A stretch of 43,241 nt of DNA from Bacteroidales bacterium. Its GTDB lineage: Bacteria > Bacteroidota > Bacteroidia > Bacteroidales > Bacteroidaceae. The DNA lies in NCBI GenBank assembly GCA_015060835.1, contig SUXT01000011.1, forward strand, positions 1 to 43,241. Direction: 5' to 3'. The position numbers and the translations under genes are program-made. Shown in pieces: positions 28,646 to 37,467 of this stretch (positions are counted from its first letter, which is position 1; every line of letters begins with the position of its first letter). A model generated the notes under the pieces. That model worked only from the letters and a program-made list of their open reading frames with translations. It made no database searches and was not told the origin of the DNA.

Positions 28646-28801
28646 ATCGCAAAATTACATTTTTCTTCCGTTTATCCTGCAAAAAAGGGGGCAGAAACAG
28701 ACCATTCAAGCATTTTTTTCGCAAATTAAGCGCATATACTCGCCGACAACAGAAATAAATCGTACCTTTGCAAAATAAAAACCAAGAAGTTTCTAAGACA
28801 A

Positions 28802-29635
28802 ATGAAAAGAATCATCCACCTATCGGCAATAATATTCGCAACCATCCTCGCTGCATCATGCGGCGAGTCAGTAGAAGAACAGGCTGCCCGTTCGCTCAAT
28901 GCGGCACGCGAAGCCTTTGAGCATGGCGACTACCAAAGCGCAAAGAACAGCCTCGACAGCCTGAAAATTCTATACCCCAAAGCCTTCGACGCACGACGCG
29001 AAGCGCTCAAATTGATGCGCGAAGTGGAACTTGCAGAACAGAAACGCAACATAGTTGTATTTGACAGCCTCATACAGACAAAGCAGGCAGAGCTTGAAAC
29101 GATGCTGAAGTCGGGATTCACATTCGAAAAGGACGATAAATACCAGGAGATAGGCAATTTCATGGTCGCGTCGCAGGCACCCATGAAAAACCTCAACAAC
29201 ACCTATCTGCGCGGTCAGGTAGATGAAAATGGAATAATGACTGTAACATCCATCTACAAAGGCCGCCCCATAGCACACAACAAAGTGCGCGTAAGCATAG
29301 GGGAGAATTATGCCGAATCGGAGAACCCCATAAACAAATACACCTCGAAACACCTCGGCATAACAACAGAAAGAGTAGACTTCCGCTTCGGCAAGGACGA
29401 GGGTATAATAGGATTCATTGTGCTCAATGCCGACAAAAACATTAAGGTGGAGCTTATAGGCGAAAAGAGCTACACATACAAAATGCGCAAAGAGGATATA
29501 AAAGCCATAAAATCACTATACGAACTCTCTGTTGTACTGCGCACAATAAAAGAACTTGAAGCATCACGCGAAGAGGCCGAACGCCACATAGAATTTGTAA
29601 AACGCAACGAGCAGCGCAGTAACAATAGCAACTAA
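28802..29635 (+). CDS. Lipoprotein of unknown function with coiled-coil/TPR-like N-terminal region
   Basis: Lipobox LAASC; AAREAFEHGDYQSAKNSLDSLKILYP. Confidence 0.8.
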   Translation: MKRIIHLSAIIFATILAASCGESVEEQAARSLNAAREAFEHGDYQSAKNSLDSLKILYPKAFDARREALKLMREVELAEQKRNIVVFDSLIQTKQAELETMLKSGFTFEKDDKYQEIGNFMVASQAPMKNLNNTYLRGQVDENGIMTVTSIYKGRPIAHNKVRVSIGENYAESENPINKYTSKHLGITTERVDFRFGKDEGIIGFIVLNADKNIKVELIGEKSYTYKMRKEDIKAIKSLYELSVVLRTIKELEASREEAERHIEFVKRNEQRSNNSN

Positions 29636-29654
29636 GCCCCCTAAACAATCATAT

Positions 29655-29697
29655 AAAAACTGTCGTCAGCACACATGGTCTGATGACAGTTTTTTAA
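29655..29697 (+). terminator. Terminator after lipoprotein gene
   Basis: AAAAACTGTCgTCAg...TGATGACAGTTTTTT. Confidence 0.65.
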
Positions 29698-29782
29698 CAT
29701 TTTCATTCGTAACATTGCGTTTGCCGATTGCCAAAACAGCGACTTTCACTAAATATATAATAATTTTTTTGCATATTTATCA

Positions 29783-29812
29783 TTGTTGTTTGATAAAAAG
29801 TAACTACATTTG
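29783..29812 (+). promoter_or_regulatory. Promoter of 1181-aa secreted protein
   Basis: TTG-N19-TACATTTG. Confidence 0.5.
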
Positions 29813-29878
29813 CAAAATAACAAACAACGACCTCCAAAAATGAGGCTAAAAAATCGTACAACCTAAATTCAAATTATT

Positions 29879-32800
29879 ATGAAAAAAAATTTACTTCTGA
29901 CAGCTCTTCTGTCGCTCGTTGCTGTATTCGGCATGGCACAGACAGCTACATGGCCCATTACGCTGACAAGAGCGAATGGTCTACCAGGACAGTACGCCGG
30001 TATGCACTATGAGTTCACATCGGAGATGTACAAATTTGACGAAGCGTTCAACACACTGCGCTTCACAGTTTGTTCAACAAACACCACTGAGGGTTACATG
30101 CAGACAAGCCTCACAGACGGTATTTCGTCCGGTTGGGGTCCCGGTTTCCCCTTCTTCACTATGTCTGAGTTGACAATACTCGACGCTAACGGTGAGAAAA
30201 TCGAATACATAGCTACATCTAATGCAGCTGCGGCAAACGAAGGTCCCATCGAAAACCTCAACAACGGTAACTTGACTGACCACTTCCACTCAACCTACTA
30301 CACAGGTGGATGTCCTCAGGAGTATCACTACGTAGAACTTGAATTCAACGAGCCCATCAGCGAGTTCCAGCTCGTATGGCAGACACGTAGCAACCTCAAG
30401 AACTGCCCCACATACGTAGGTCTTACACCCGGTACAGAGTACCTCCCCTATCCTGAGCAGGAGATGCAGGTAGGCGAACAGGTTACTACATTGGAAGGTC
30501 TTGCAGAAGAGGGTGCATTCTTCCTCATCAAGGGTAACGCTCCCGAGTTTGAATATGAGCTCGGCGGTACAAAACGTACATACCCCGGTGGTGGTTTCTG
30601 GAACTCTCCTTATGGAGGTCACGTAACAGCCAACGCAGCTTCTTTGGTTTATCTCGTTCCTCAGAAGGATGTAGAGAACTCATACAAAATCTGCTGGCTG
30701 AACAACGGTCACTACCTCTCTAATCAGGAGGTAGCAGGCTGGCTCAACTGGACAGCTAAATCAGAAGAAGCCGGCTATTACCAATTTCAACTTTGCGACT
30801 CAGTAGAGAATGACTTCAACATCCTCAAGGACGACTCTCTCTGTATCGGTCACGATGCTCTCGGCAAAATGTCTCTTTGGTACAACGATGCTGAGGCTAT
30901 GGCCAAACGCTCACGTCCGACCACTTACAACTTCACAATCTACAAGGCTGAAATCGCAGCAGGCGACCTCGCTTCACAGCTCACAGACCTCATTGCTGAC
31001 GCAAAGGCTCGCATGGAGAAACTCGGCAAAATGGAAGACTATGACACAGAAGGCACATGGGATGCTCTCATTGCAGCTATCGACGCAGCAGAGAAGGCTA
31101 CAACAGCTTCTGAAATCCTTATAGCAAAACTTGATCTTGAGGAGGCAATACCCAACTATGCAGTTGTAGGTCTCAACGCATACCTCGACTCAATGGACAT
31201 CATCATGGAAAAGCTCGACGAGGGTGAGCTCATTACCTCTGAGGCTCCCGAATGGGTTAAGGGTTCATACCCCGCAGATGCAAGCGACAACTTGCAGGCA
31301 GCTCAGGACGCAGTGCTCCTTCTCTTCGACAACTACACAACAATTGCAGACGTTGACGCTGGTCTCGATGCAGCTGTTTTGGCTATCGACAACTTCTGGT
31401 CTTCTCAGATCAACAATGTAATAGAGTTCCCCTACCGTGTAGGTCTTCCCGAGCTCCGTCTCCCCGGTGAGAAACAGACTAACGGCAGTTTCCGTTGGGA
31501 GTCTCCCGTATACTACCTCACAGAAGAGGTTTCTACACTCCGCTTCACAGTATTCGACACAAACAACCACGCCAAATACAGCAATTCAGAATTCGTATTC
31601 CCCACATACGGTGAGTTCGTAATCATGAACGCTCTTGGCGACACAATCAAGTTGACAGAGCTCGACTGGTCTTCTAACTCGGTTCACGCTTCCGACGGTA
31701 TCGGTCTTGCAGGTCTCTGCGACGGCAACATCGACACACACTACCACGCAGCTTGGGACGCAGGTCAGGTTGAAAGCTACGATGCAGATCCTAACTACGT
31801 ATACATCGAGGCACAGCTCCCCGAGCCCATCAGCGCATTCAAATTCATTCAGTACGGACGTAAGAACAGCGTAAATACTCCTATCGACTTCGCAATCACA
31901 ACAGGTAGCGCTATCACTCCTAACGAGGCTCCCCTCCCCTACGCATACGACATCCAGCTCGGCGAGCAGATTACAGATGCTTCACAGATTGTAGACGGCG
32001 AGATCTATGTTATACGCGGTCTCTACAACTGTAACCCCAACGCTTACATGGATGGTGTTGAGCCCGGTACACCCCGCTACTTCGCAGGCGATGATGTATT
32101 CGGTACAAACCTACAGGCACCTGCTGCATTCCTCATCAAGAGCACAGGCAACGGCGACGGTACATTCTACATCCAGAGCCTCAAGGACGGTAAATATTGG
32201 ACAAAGACAACCGATGAAAACGGTTGGGGACATGCAGGCTCTACCTTGGATCTCGCTGTTGCTTCTAAGGTGAAGATTGAACCCGCCAACCACGAAGGTC
32301 TCGACGGCTCAATGGTAATCTACGAATACTGCGAAAATATGATACGCGACGACGAGAGCATGCCTTATGTTATCTTCCAGGACTGGGGCGACCTCGCAAC
32401 ATTCTCAGTAACAGGTCTCGATATGAACGACCTCGATGGTGAGGGTGAGTGGTACATCAACAAAGCTGTTATGCCCGAGGGTAACCTCTACATGCTCTCA
32501 GGTCTTATGCTCGAGGCTGAAAAGTATGCAAAACTGAAGGTAGGTACCGACCCCGGTTTCTACTCACAGGAGGTTGTAGGTAAGTTCCAGGCAATGTACG
32601 AGAAAGCATTGAAGGCTCAGGCTAAGAACGACGAGGCTGTTGCCAAAGAGATTGTAATGCCCCTCTTCAACGCAATTCAGGAGACAGCAACAACTAAGCC
32701 CAACCCCGTAACACCCGGTACATACGTATTCGTTTCTTCACACGAGCAATCATCTTGGACAAGCAAGAAGGCTATGTATGCATACGATAACAGCACACCC

Positions 32801-33424
32801 GAGGATCAGTACATCGGTAACCTCAAGTACAAGATGTATTGGTCAAATGCTCCCGAGGATATGAGCAATCCTCACAAACGCTTCCAGTTCGAGCTTATCC
32901 CCGCAACAGAGGATATGAACCTCGGTCTCTGGAGAGAGGCAGGCTACATCACAGCTGAGGACTCTTTGAACGCATACTACATCAAGCACGTTGAGACAGG
33001 TTACTACATCAAGGGTGCCGAAGGCCTCTACCGTGGTATCGGTCTTACAGAGTCTCCCGAGTCTCCCTTCGTAATCCGTCTGCAGGATGACAACGACTTC
33101 GACATCTACTGTCCTTTGAACGACGGTGAATGGACAGCATACCGTTCACTCTACTTCCGCAACTCTGGTGGTGAGAACAGCGACGTTTCTACATGGTCTC
33201 CCGGTGGTAACGAAACAGCTAAGTTCCACTTCCGCCGCGTAGGTGATCCCACAGGTATCGACACACCCATCATCGGTGGCGGCGAGCAGGGCGATGTACT
33301 CGTTTCAACATCTTACTACACTGTTGGCGGTACAGCAGTAAGCGCTCCTGTTAAGGGCATCAACATCGTCAAGAAGGTTTACGCTAACGGCGTTGTTGAA
33401 ACTGAGAAAGTTTTTGTAAAGTAA
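29879..33424 (+). CDS. Large secreted protein with internally duplicated module and C-terminal sorting-like domain
   Basis: 1181 aa, signal peptide; repeated TLRFTV...NGNLTDHFH/DGNIDTHYH...EPISEFQLVWQTR/EPISAFKFIQYGR units; C-term YYTVGGTAVSAPVKGINIVKKVYANGVVETEKVFVK. Confidence 0.85.
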   Translation: MKKNLLLTALLSLVAVFGMAQTATWPITLTRANGLPGQYAGMHYEFTSEMYKFDEAFNTLRFTVCSTNTTEGYMQTSLTDGISSGWGPGFPFFTMSELTILDANGEKIEYIATSNAAAANEGPIENLNNGNLTDHFHSTYYTGGCPQEYHYVELEFNEPISEFQLVWQTRSNLKNCPTYVGLTPGTEYLPYPEQEMQVGEQVTTLEGLAEEGAFFLIKGNAPEFEYELGGTKRTYPGGGFWNSPYGGHVTANAASLVYLVPQKDVENSYKICWLNNGHYLSNQEVAGWLNWTAKSEEAGYYQFQLCDSVENDFNILKDDSLCIGHDALGKMSLWYNDAEAMAKRSRPTTYNFTIYKAEIAAGDLASQLTDLIADAKARMEKLGKMEDYDTEGTWDALIAAIDAAEKATTASEILIAKLDLEEAIPNYAVVGLNAYLDSMDIIMEKLDEGELITSEAPEWVKGSYPADASDNLQAAQDAVLLLFDNYTTIADVDAGLDAAVLAIDNFWSSQINNVIEFPYRVGLPELRLPGEKQTNGSFRWESPVYYLTEEVSTLRFTVFDTNNHAKYSNSEFVFPTYGEFVIMNALGDTIKLTELDWSSNSVHASDGIGLAGLCDGNIDTHYHAAWDAGQVESYDADPNYVYIEAQLPEPISAFKFIQYGRKNSVNTPIDFAITTGSAITPNEAPLPYAYDIQLGEQITDASQIVDGEIYVIRGLYNCNPNAYMDGVEPGTPRYFAGDDVFGTNLQAPAAFLIKSTGNGDGTFYIQSLKDGKYWTKTTDENGWGHAGSTLDLAVASKVKIEPANHEGLDGSMVIYEYCENMIRDDESMPYVIFQDWGDLATFSVTGLDMNDLDGEGEWYINKAVMPEGNLYMLSGLMLEAEKYAKLKVGTDPGFYSQEVVGKFQAMYEKALKAQAKNDEAVAKEIVMPLFNAIQETATTKPNPVTPGTYVFVSSHEQSSWTSKKAMYAYDNSTPEDQYIGNLKYKMYWSNAPEDMSNPHKRFQFELIPATEDMNLGLWREAGYITAEDSLNAYYIKHVETGYYIKGAEGLYRGIGLTESPESPFVIRLQDDNDFDIYCPLNDGEWTAYRSLYFRNSGGENSDVSTWSPGGNETAKFHFRRVGDPTGIDTPIIGGGEQGDVLVSTSYYTVGGTAVSAPVKGINIVKKVYANGVVETEKVFVK

Positions 33425-33473
33425 TTACAAGACGACATCAGAAGGTGGATTGACTTCCATCTGATAAAATAGA

Positions 33474-33512
33474 AGACTCCGCAGGTCAATCAGGCCTGCG
33501 GAGTTCTTTTTT
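33474..33512 (+). terminator. Terminator after 1181-aa protein gene
   Basis: GACTCCGCAGG-tcaatcagg-CCTGCGGAGTTCTTTTTT. Confidence 0.75.
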
Positions 33513-33531
33513 GCGGGTTGGGAAATAAAAT

Positions 33532-33801
33532 TATTGGTGTCCGGTAAACGTATTTAAGTCGTTTAAAATTCAATATTTAAGTAACTAGAAGCTCCAATTC
33601 TTTATTAAGACAAATTTAAGTCAATGATTGGAACTCCCTCGCCCTGCGGGCACTCCCTCTTCAAGAGGGAGAATGTCATATATTGATAATTTTCAATGAT
33701 TTACATTCCTCCTCTTGAAGAGGAGGTGGATTCAAAAACTTGTTTTTGAAGACGGAGGAGTTCAAAACATAAGCAGAATAAAAATTCACCGGACACTAAT
33801 A
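33532..33801 (+). mobile_element. MITE-like element 'C', most complete copy
   Basis: TATTGGTGTCCGGT...ACCGGACACTAATA; flanked by exact 9-bp AAATAAAAT (33523-33531/33802-33810). Confidence 0.8.
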
Positions 33802-33873
33802 AAATAAAATAAGACATATAGCCTGAAACTATCGGAAAAATCACTATCTTCGCAATCTGCAATACAGACTATC

Positions 33874-34875
33874 ATGCGTTTGACAACCCCCGTTGCTCTA
33901 CCCGAAAATGAGCTTGAAATTTCGTACGGAACCAAGCAGATGATAATAGGTTCGTGCTTCGCCGAGAATATCGGCGGACGACTTGTCGCATGCAAGTTCC
34001 CGGTAATGCTGAACCCCTTCGGCATTCTCTACAATCCACTCTCCATCGCCACTGCACTTGAGAGGATGGAAGAGTGCAGACTTTTTACCGAAAATTCGAC
34101 CGAACTTGCATTTCACGAAGAGCGCTGGCACAGCATGTTGCATCACGGCGACTTTTCGCGCGCCGGTAAAGAGGAGCTTATTGAAAATATCAACAGCAGA
34201 CTGACGCAGGCATCCGAGTGGATAAAAGAGACGGAGTTGCTGTCGCTCACCTTCGGAACAGCATATGTTTACAGGCGCAAAAGCGATAATATGGTAGTGG
34301 GTAACTGCCACAAGATACCCTCCACACAGTTCGAACGTTCACTCTTGTCGCCCACAGAGATTGTAACTGCAATGAGCAGAATACTCGAAAGACTCTTCAG
34401 CCGCAACAACGCGATGAAAGTGATGCTTACAGTAAGCCCCATACGCCACTTCCGCGACGGTGCCCACGGCAACCAAGTGAGCAAGGCCACACTGTTGCTC
34501 GCCGTAGACGAACTGCAAAAGAGATTCCCGGAAAAGATTTTCTACTTCCCCTCATACGAAATTGTACTCGACGAACTGCGCGACTACCGCTTCTACGCCG
34601 AAGATATGCTACACCCCTCCCCCATTGCAGCAAATTACATTTGGGAGCGATTCGGGGAGTGCTACTTCGGCGAAGAGACAAGAAGCATTGCTGCAAAGGT
34701 GGAAGAGATAAACAGGGCACTTGCCCACCGCCCGATAAACGGAGCCTCAGCGGCACATGCCGATTTTAAAAGCAAATTATTGTTAAAGATTGAGAGACTT
34801 ACAGAAAAATATCCTTTCTTTGATTTTTCAAAAGAGACTGAGCAATTAAAAAACAGTCTTTCATACAACTTCTAA
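33874..34875 (+). CDS. GSCFA domain-containing protein
   Basis: MIIGSCFAENIGGRL signature; HWHS/SPIRH motifs. Confidence 0.92.
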   Translation: MRLTTPVALPENELEISYGTKQMIIGSCFAENIGGRLVACKFPVMLNPFGILYNPLSIATALERMEECRLFTENSTELAFHEERWHSMLHHGDFSRAGKEELIENINSRLTQASEWIKETELLSLTFGTAYVYRRKSDNMVVGNCHKIPSTQFERSLLSPTEIVTAMSRILERLFSRNNAMKVMLTVSPIRHFRDGAHGNQVSKATLLLAVDELQKRFPEKIFYFPSYEIVLDELRDYRFYAEDMLHPSPIAANYIWERFGECYFGEETRSIAAKVEEINRALAHRPINGASAAHADFKSKLLLKIERLTEKYPFFDFSKETEQLKNSLSYNF

Positions 34876-34886
34876 AGAGGTAAAAG

Positions 34887-37367
34887 ATGCCGTACACGAT
34901 AGAACAAGTAAGCGAAATTATAAAAGCCCAACATATTTGCGGCGCACCCGGAGTAAAAATCTTACGTCTGCTGACAGACAGCCGCTCGCTGAGTTTCCCC
35001 GAAGAGACACTCTTCTTCTCCATAGTAACCGCAAGCGGCGACGGCCACAACTACATAGATACGCTCTACAAGCGCGGAGTAAGGAACTTTGTTGTAGGAA
35101 AGACCTTTGACAGCACCTCGTACGAAGGGGCCAATTTCCTTGTCGTGGACGACACACTGAAAGCCTTGCAGACACTCGCGGCACACCACCGCTCGACATT
35201 CGACATTCCCATCGTGGGAATCACCGGCAGCGACGGCAAGACCATCGTCAAGGAGTGGCTCTATCAAATAACAGACGGCAGTCATGTGGTTGCACGTTCC
35301 CCACGCAGCTACAATTCGCAGATAGGCGTCCCCCTCTCTGTGTGGATGCTCGGCGAAGAGAGCACATTGGGCATATTCGAGGCGGGAATATCGAGGCAGG
35401 ACGAAATGGACCGTCTGCAAAAAATCATACGCCCGACGATAGGAATAATCACAAACCTGAGCGAAGCGCATCAGGAGAATTTCAGCAACATGCAGCAGAA
35501 GTGCTCCGAAAAGCTGTCGCTCTTCAAGGAGTGCGATGTGATAATCTACAACGGCGACAACCCTATACTATCGAACAGCGTGCACCGCTCGCTGCTCTCC
35601 TCGCGCGAAATTGCATGGTCGTGCAAAGATCCCGAACGTCCTCTATTCATAAGTTCAATAGAAAAAGCGACCGAAGGTACCACAATAAAATACCGCTACC
35701 TCTCATTCGAGCACAGTTATTATATACCTTTTGTCGACGATGCATCAATCGAAGATTCCATCAACTGCCTTGCAGCAGCACTCTACCTGATGGTTCCCGC
35801 CGAAACCATTGCCGAGCGCATGGCACAGCTTGAACCTGTGGCAATGCGTCTCGAAGTGAAAGAGGGTATAAACAACTGTGTGATAATCAATGACAATTCA
35901 AATTCCGACACAGCCTCACTCGACATTGCGCTCGACTTTATGGAGCGCCGTTGCAGTACAATGGCAAGTCTGTCGCACACGCTCATTCTCTCCGACCTTA
36001 AAGAGACGGGGCAGACGGCACGCTCGCTCTACCGCACTGTGGCACGATACATTGAAAAGCGCGGGATAAACAAGCTCATAGGCATAGGAAAAGATATAAA
36101 ATCCGAAGGCGACAGGCTATCAAAAGCTGTAACTGAAGCACATTTCTTCGTTTCAGTGGAGGAATTCATGCAATCGCCGATATTCGCAGCCCTGCATGAT
36201 GAGGCAATTCTTGTAAAAGGTTCCCACGCCTTCCGCTTCGAAGAGATATCCGAAGCACTCGAAAAGAAGGTACACCAGACAATACTTGAAGTAAACCTAT
36301 CGGCACTGCGCGAAAATCTTAACCACTACCGCAAGTTCCTGCACCCTGACACAAAAATGATATGCATGGTAAAGGCCTCGGCATACGGCACGGGAGCTAT
36401 GGAAGTTGCCCGCACCTTGCAGGAGTCGCACGTGAACTACCTTGCAGTGGCTGTGGTCGACGAGGGAGTGGAACTGCGCCGTGCAGGACTTACAGCGGGC
36501 ATAATAATAATGAACCCCGAACCATGTTCGTTCCGCACACTCTTTGAGAATAAACTCGAACCGGAGGTTTATAGTTTCTCCATGCTACGCGCACTTGTTC
36601 AGGCGGCCACACGCGAGGGAATAACCGACTATCCTGTACACATAAAGATTGACACAGGAATGCATCGTCTGGGATTCCTCCCCGAAGAGGTACCCGCCCT
36701 TGTCGAAGAGCTCAAGAAGCAATCGGCACTTACTCCCCGCTCGGTATTTTCACACTTTGCGGGTAGCGATTCCGAGGTATTCAATTACTTCACCGAAGAG
36801 CAGACGGCCCGCTTCGTAAAAGCAGCCGACACCTTGCAGGCAGCCTTTCCCCACCACATATTGCGACACATCTGCAACAGCGCGGCAATAGAACGCTTTG
36901 CCGACCGACAGATGGACATGGTGCGCCTTGGAATAGGATTGTACGGCGTATCGCCGATTAAGGAAGATGCTGCCCTAAAGACCGTAGCCACACTTAAGAC
37001 AATAATCCTGCACACCTGCAATGTACCTGCTGACGAAACTGTGGGATACAGCCGCAAAGGGACACTATCGCGCCCATCGCGCATAGCAGCCCTGCCGATA
37101 GGATATGCCGACGGACTCAACCGCAAACTTGGCAACGGCAACGGCTACTGCCTCGTCAACGGCAAAAAGGCAAAATATGTGGGAAACATCTGCATGGATG
37201 TATGCATGATAGATGTTACGGACATCGACTGCAAGGAGGGCGACAGCGTGGAGATATTCGGAAGCAATCTGCCCATTTACCGTCTCGCCGAATGGCTCGA
37301 CACGATTCCTTATGAAGTTCTTACATCGGTGTCGACACGTATAAAGCGTGTTTATTATTGCGATTGA
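34887..37367 (+). CDS. Bifunctional UDP-MurNAc-tripeptide:D-Ala-D-Ala ligase / alanine racemase
   Basis: N-terminal Mur-ligase VGITGSDGKTIVKEWL; C-terminal Alr MVKASAYGTGAMEVAR, GMHRLGF, GNICMDVCMIDVTD. Confidence 0.94.
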   Translation: MPYTIEQVSEIIKAQHICGAPGVKILRLLTDSRSLSFPEETLFFSIVTASGDGHNYIDTLYKRGVRNFVVGKTFDSTSYEGANFLVVDDTLKALQTLAAHHRSTFDIPIVGITGSDGKTIVKEWLYQITDGSHVVARSPRSYNSQIGVPLSVWMLGEESTLGIFEAGISRQDEMDRLQKIIRPTIGIITNLSEAHQENFSNMQQKCSEKLSLFKECDVIIYNGDNPILSNSVHRSLLSSREIAWSCKDPERPLFISSIEKATEGTTIKYRYLSFEHSYYIPFVDDASIEDSINCLAAALYLMVPAETIAERMAQLEPVAMRLEVKEGINNCVIINDNSNSDTASLDIALDFMERRCSTMASLSHTLILSDLKETGQTARSLYRTVARYIEKRGINKLIGIGKDIKSEGDRLSKAVTEAHFFVSVEEFMQSPIFAALHDEAILVKGSHAFRFEEISEALEKKVHQTILEVNLSALRENLNHYRKFLHPDTKMICMVKASAYGTGAMEVARTLQESHVNYLAVAVVDEGVELRRAGLTAGIIIMNPEPCSFRTLFENKLEPEVYSFSMLRALVQAATREGITDYPVHIKIDTGMHRLGFLPEEVPALVEELKKQSALTPRSVFSHFAGSDSEVFNYFTEEQTARFVKAADTLQAAFPHHILRHICNSAAIERFADRQMDMVRLGIGLYGVSPIKEDAALKTVATLKTIILHTCNVPADETVGYSRKGTLSRPSRIAALPIGYADGLNRKLGNGNGYCLVNGKKAKYVGNICMDVCMIDVTDIDCKEGDSVEIFGSNLPIYRLAEWLDTIPYEVLTSVSTRIKRVYYCD

Positions 37368-37390
37368 AAATTCTATAAGGTTTTTGAAAT

Positions 37391-37458
37391 TATAGGGTCA
37401 TTAGAGTCTTTAGGGTCATTAGAGACCTTAGAGACCTTAAAGGCCCTAAAGACCCTAC
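37391..37458. repeat. 9-bp-period imperfect repeat between convergent genes (possible bidirectional terminator)
   Basis: ATAGGGTCA TTAGAGTCT TTAGGGTCA TTAGAGACC TTAGAGACC TTAAAGGCCC TAAAGACCC; first half complementary to second half. Confidence 0.7.
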
Positions 37459-37467
37459 TATCTGCTA

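Noticed and set aside
34887-37367. murF-alr fusion as a novel architecture
   Set aside because: This bifunctional fusion is a known arrangement in Bacteroidetes.
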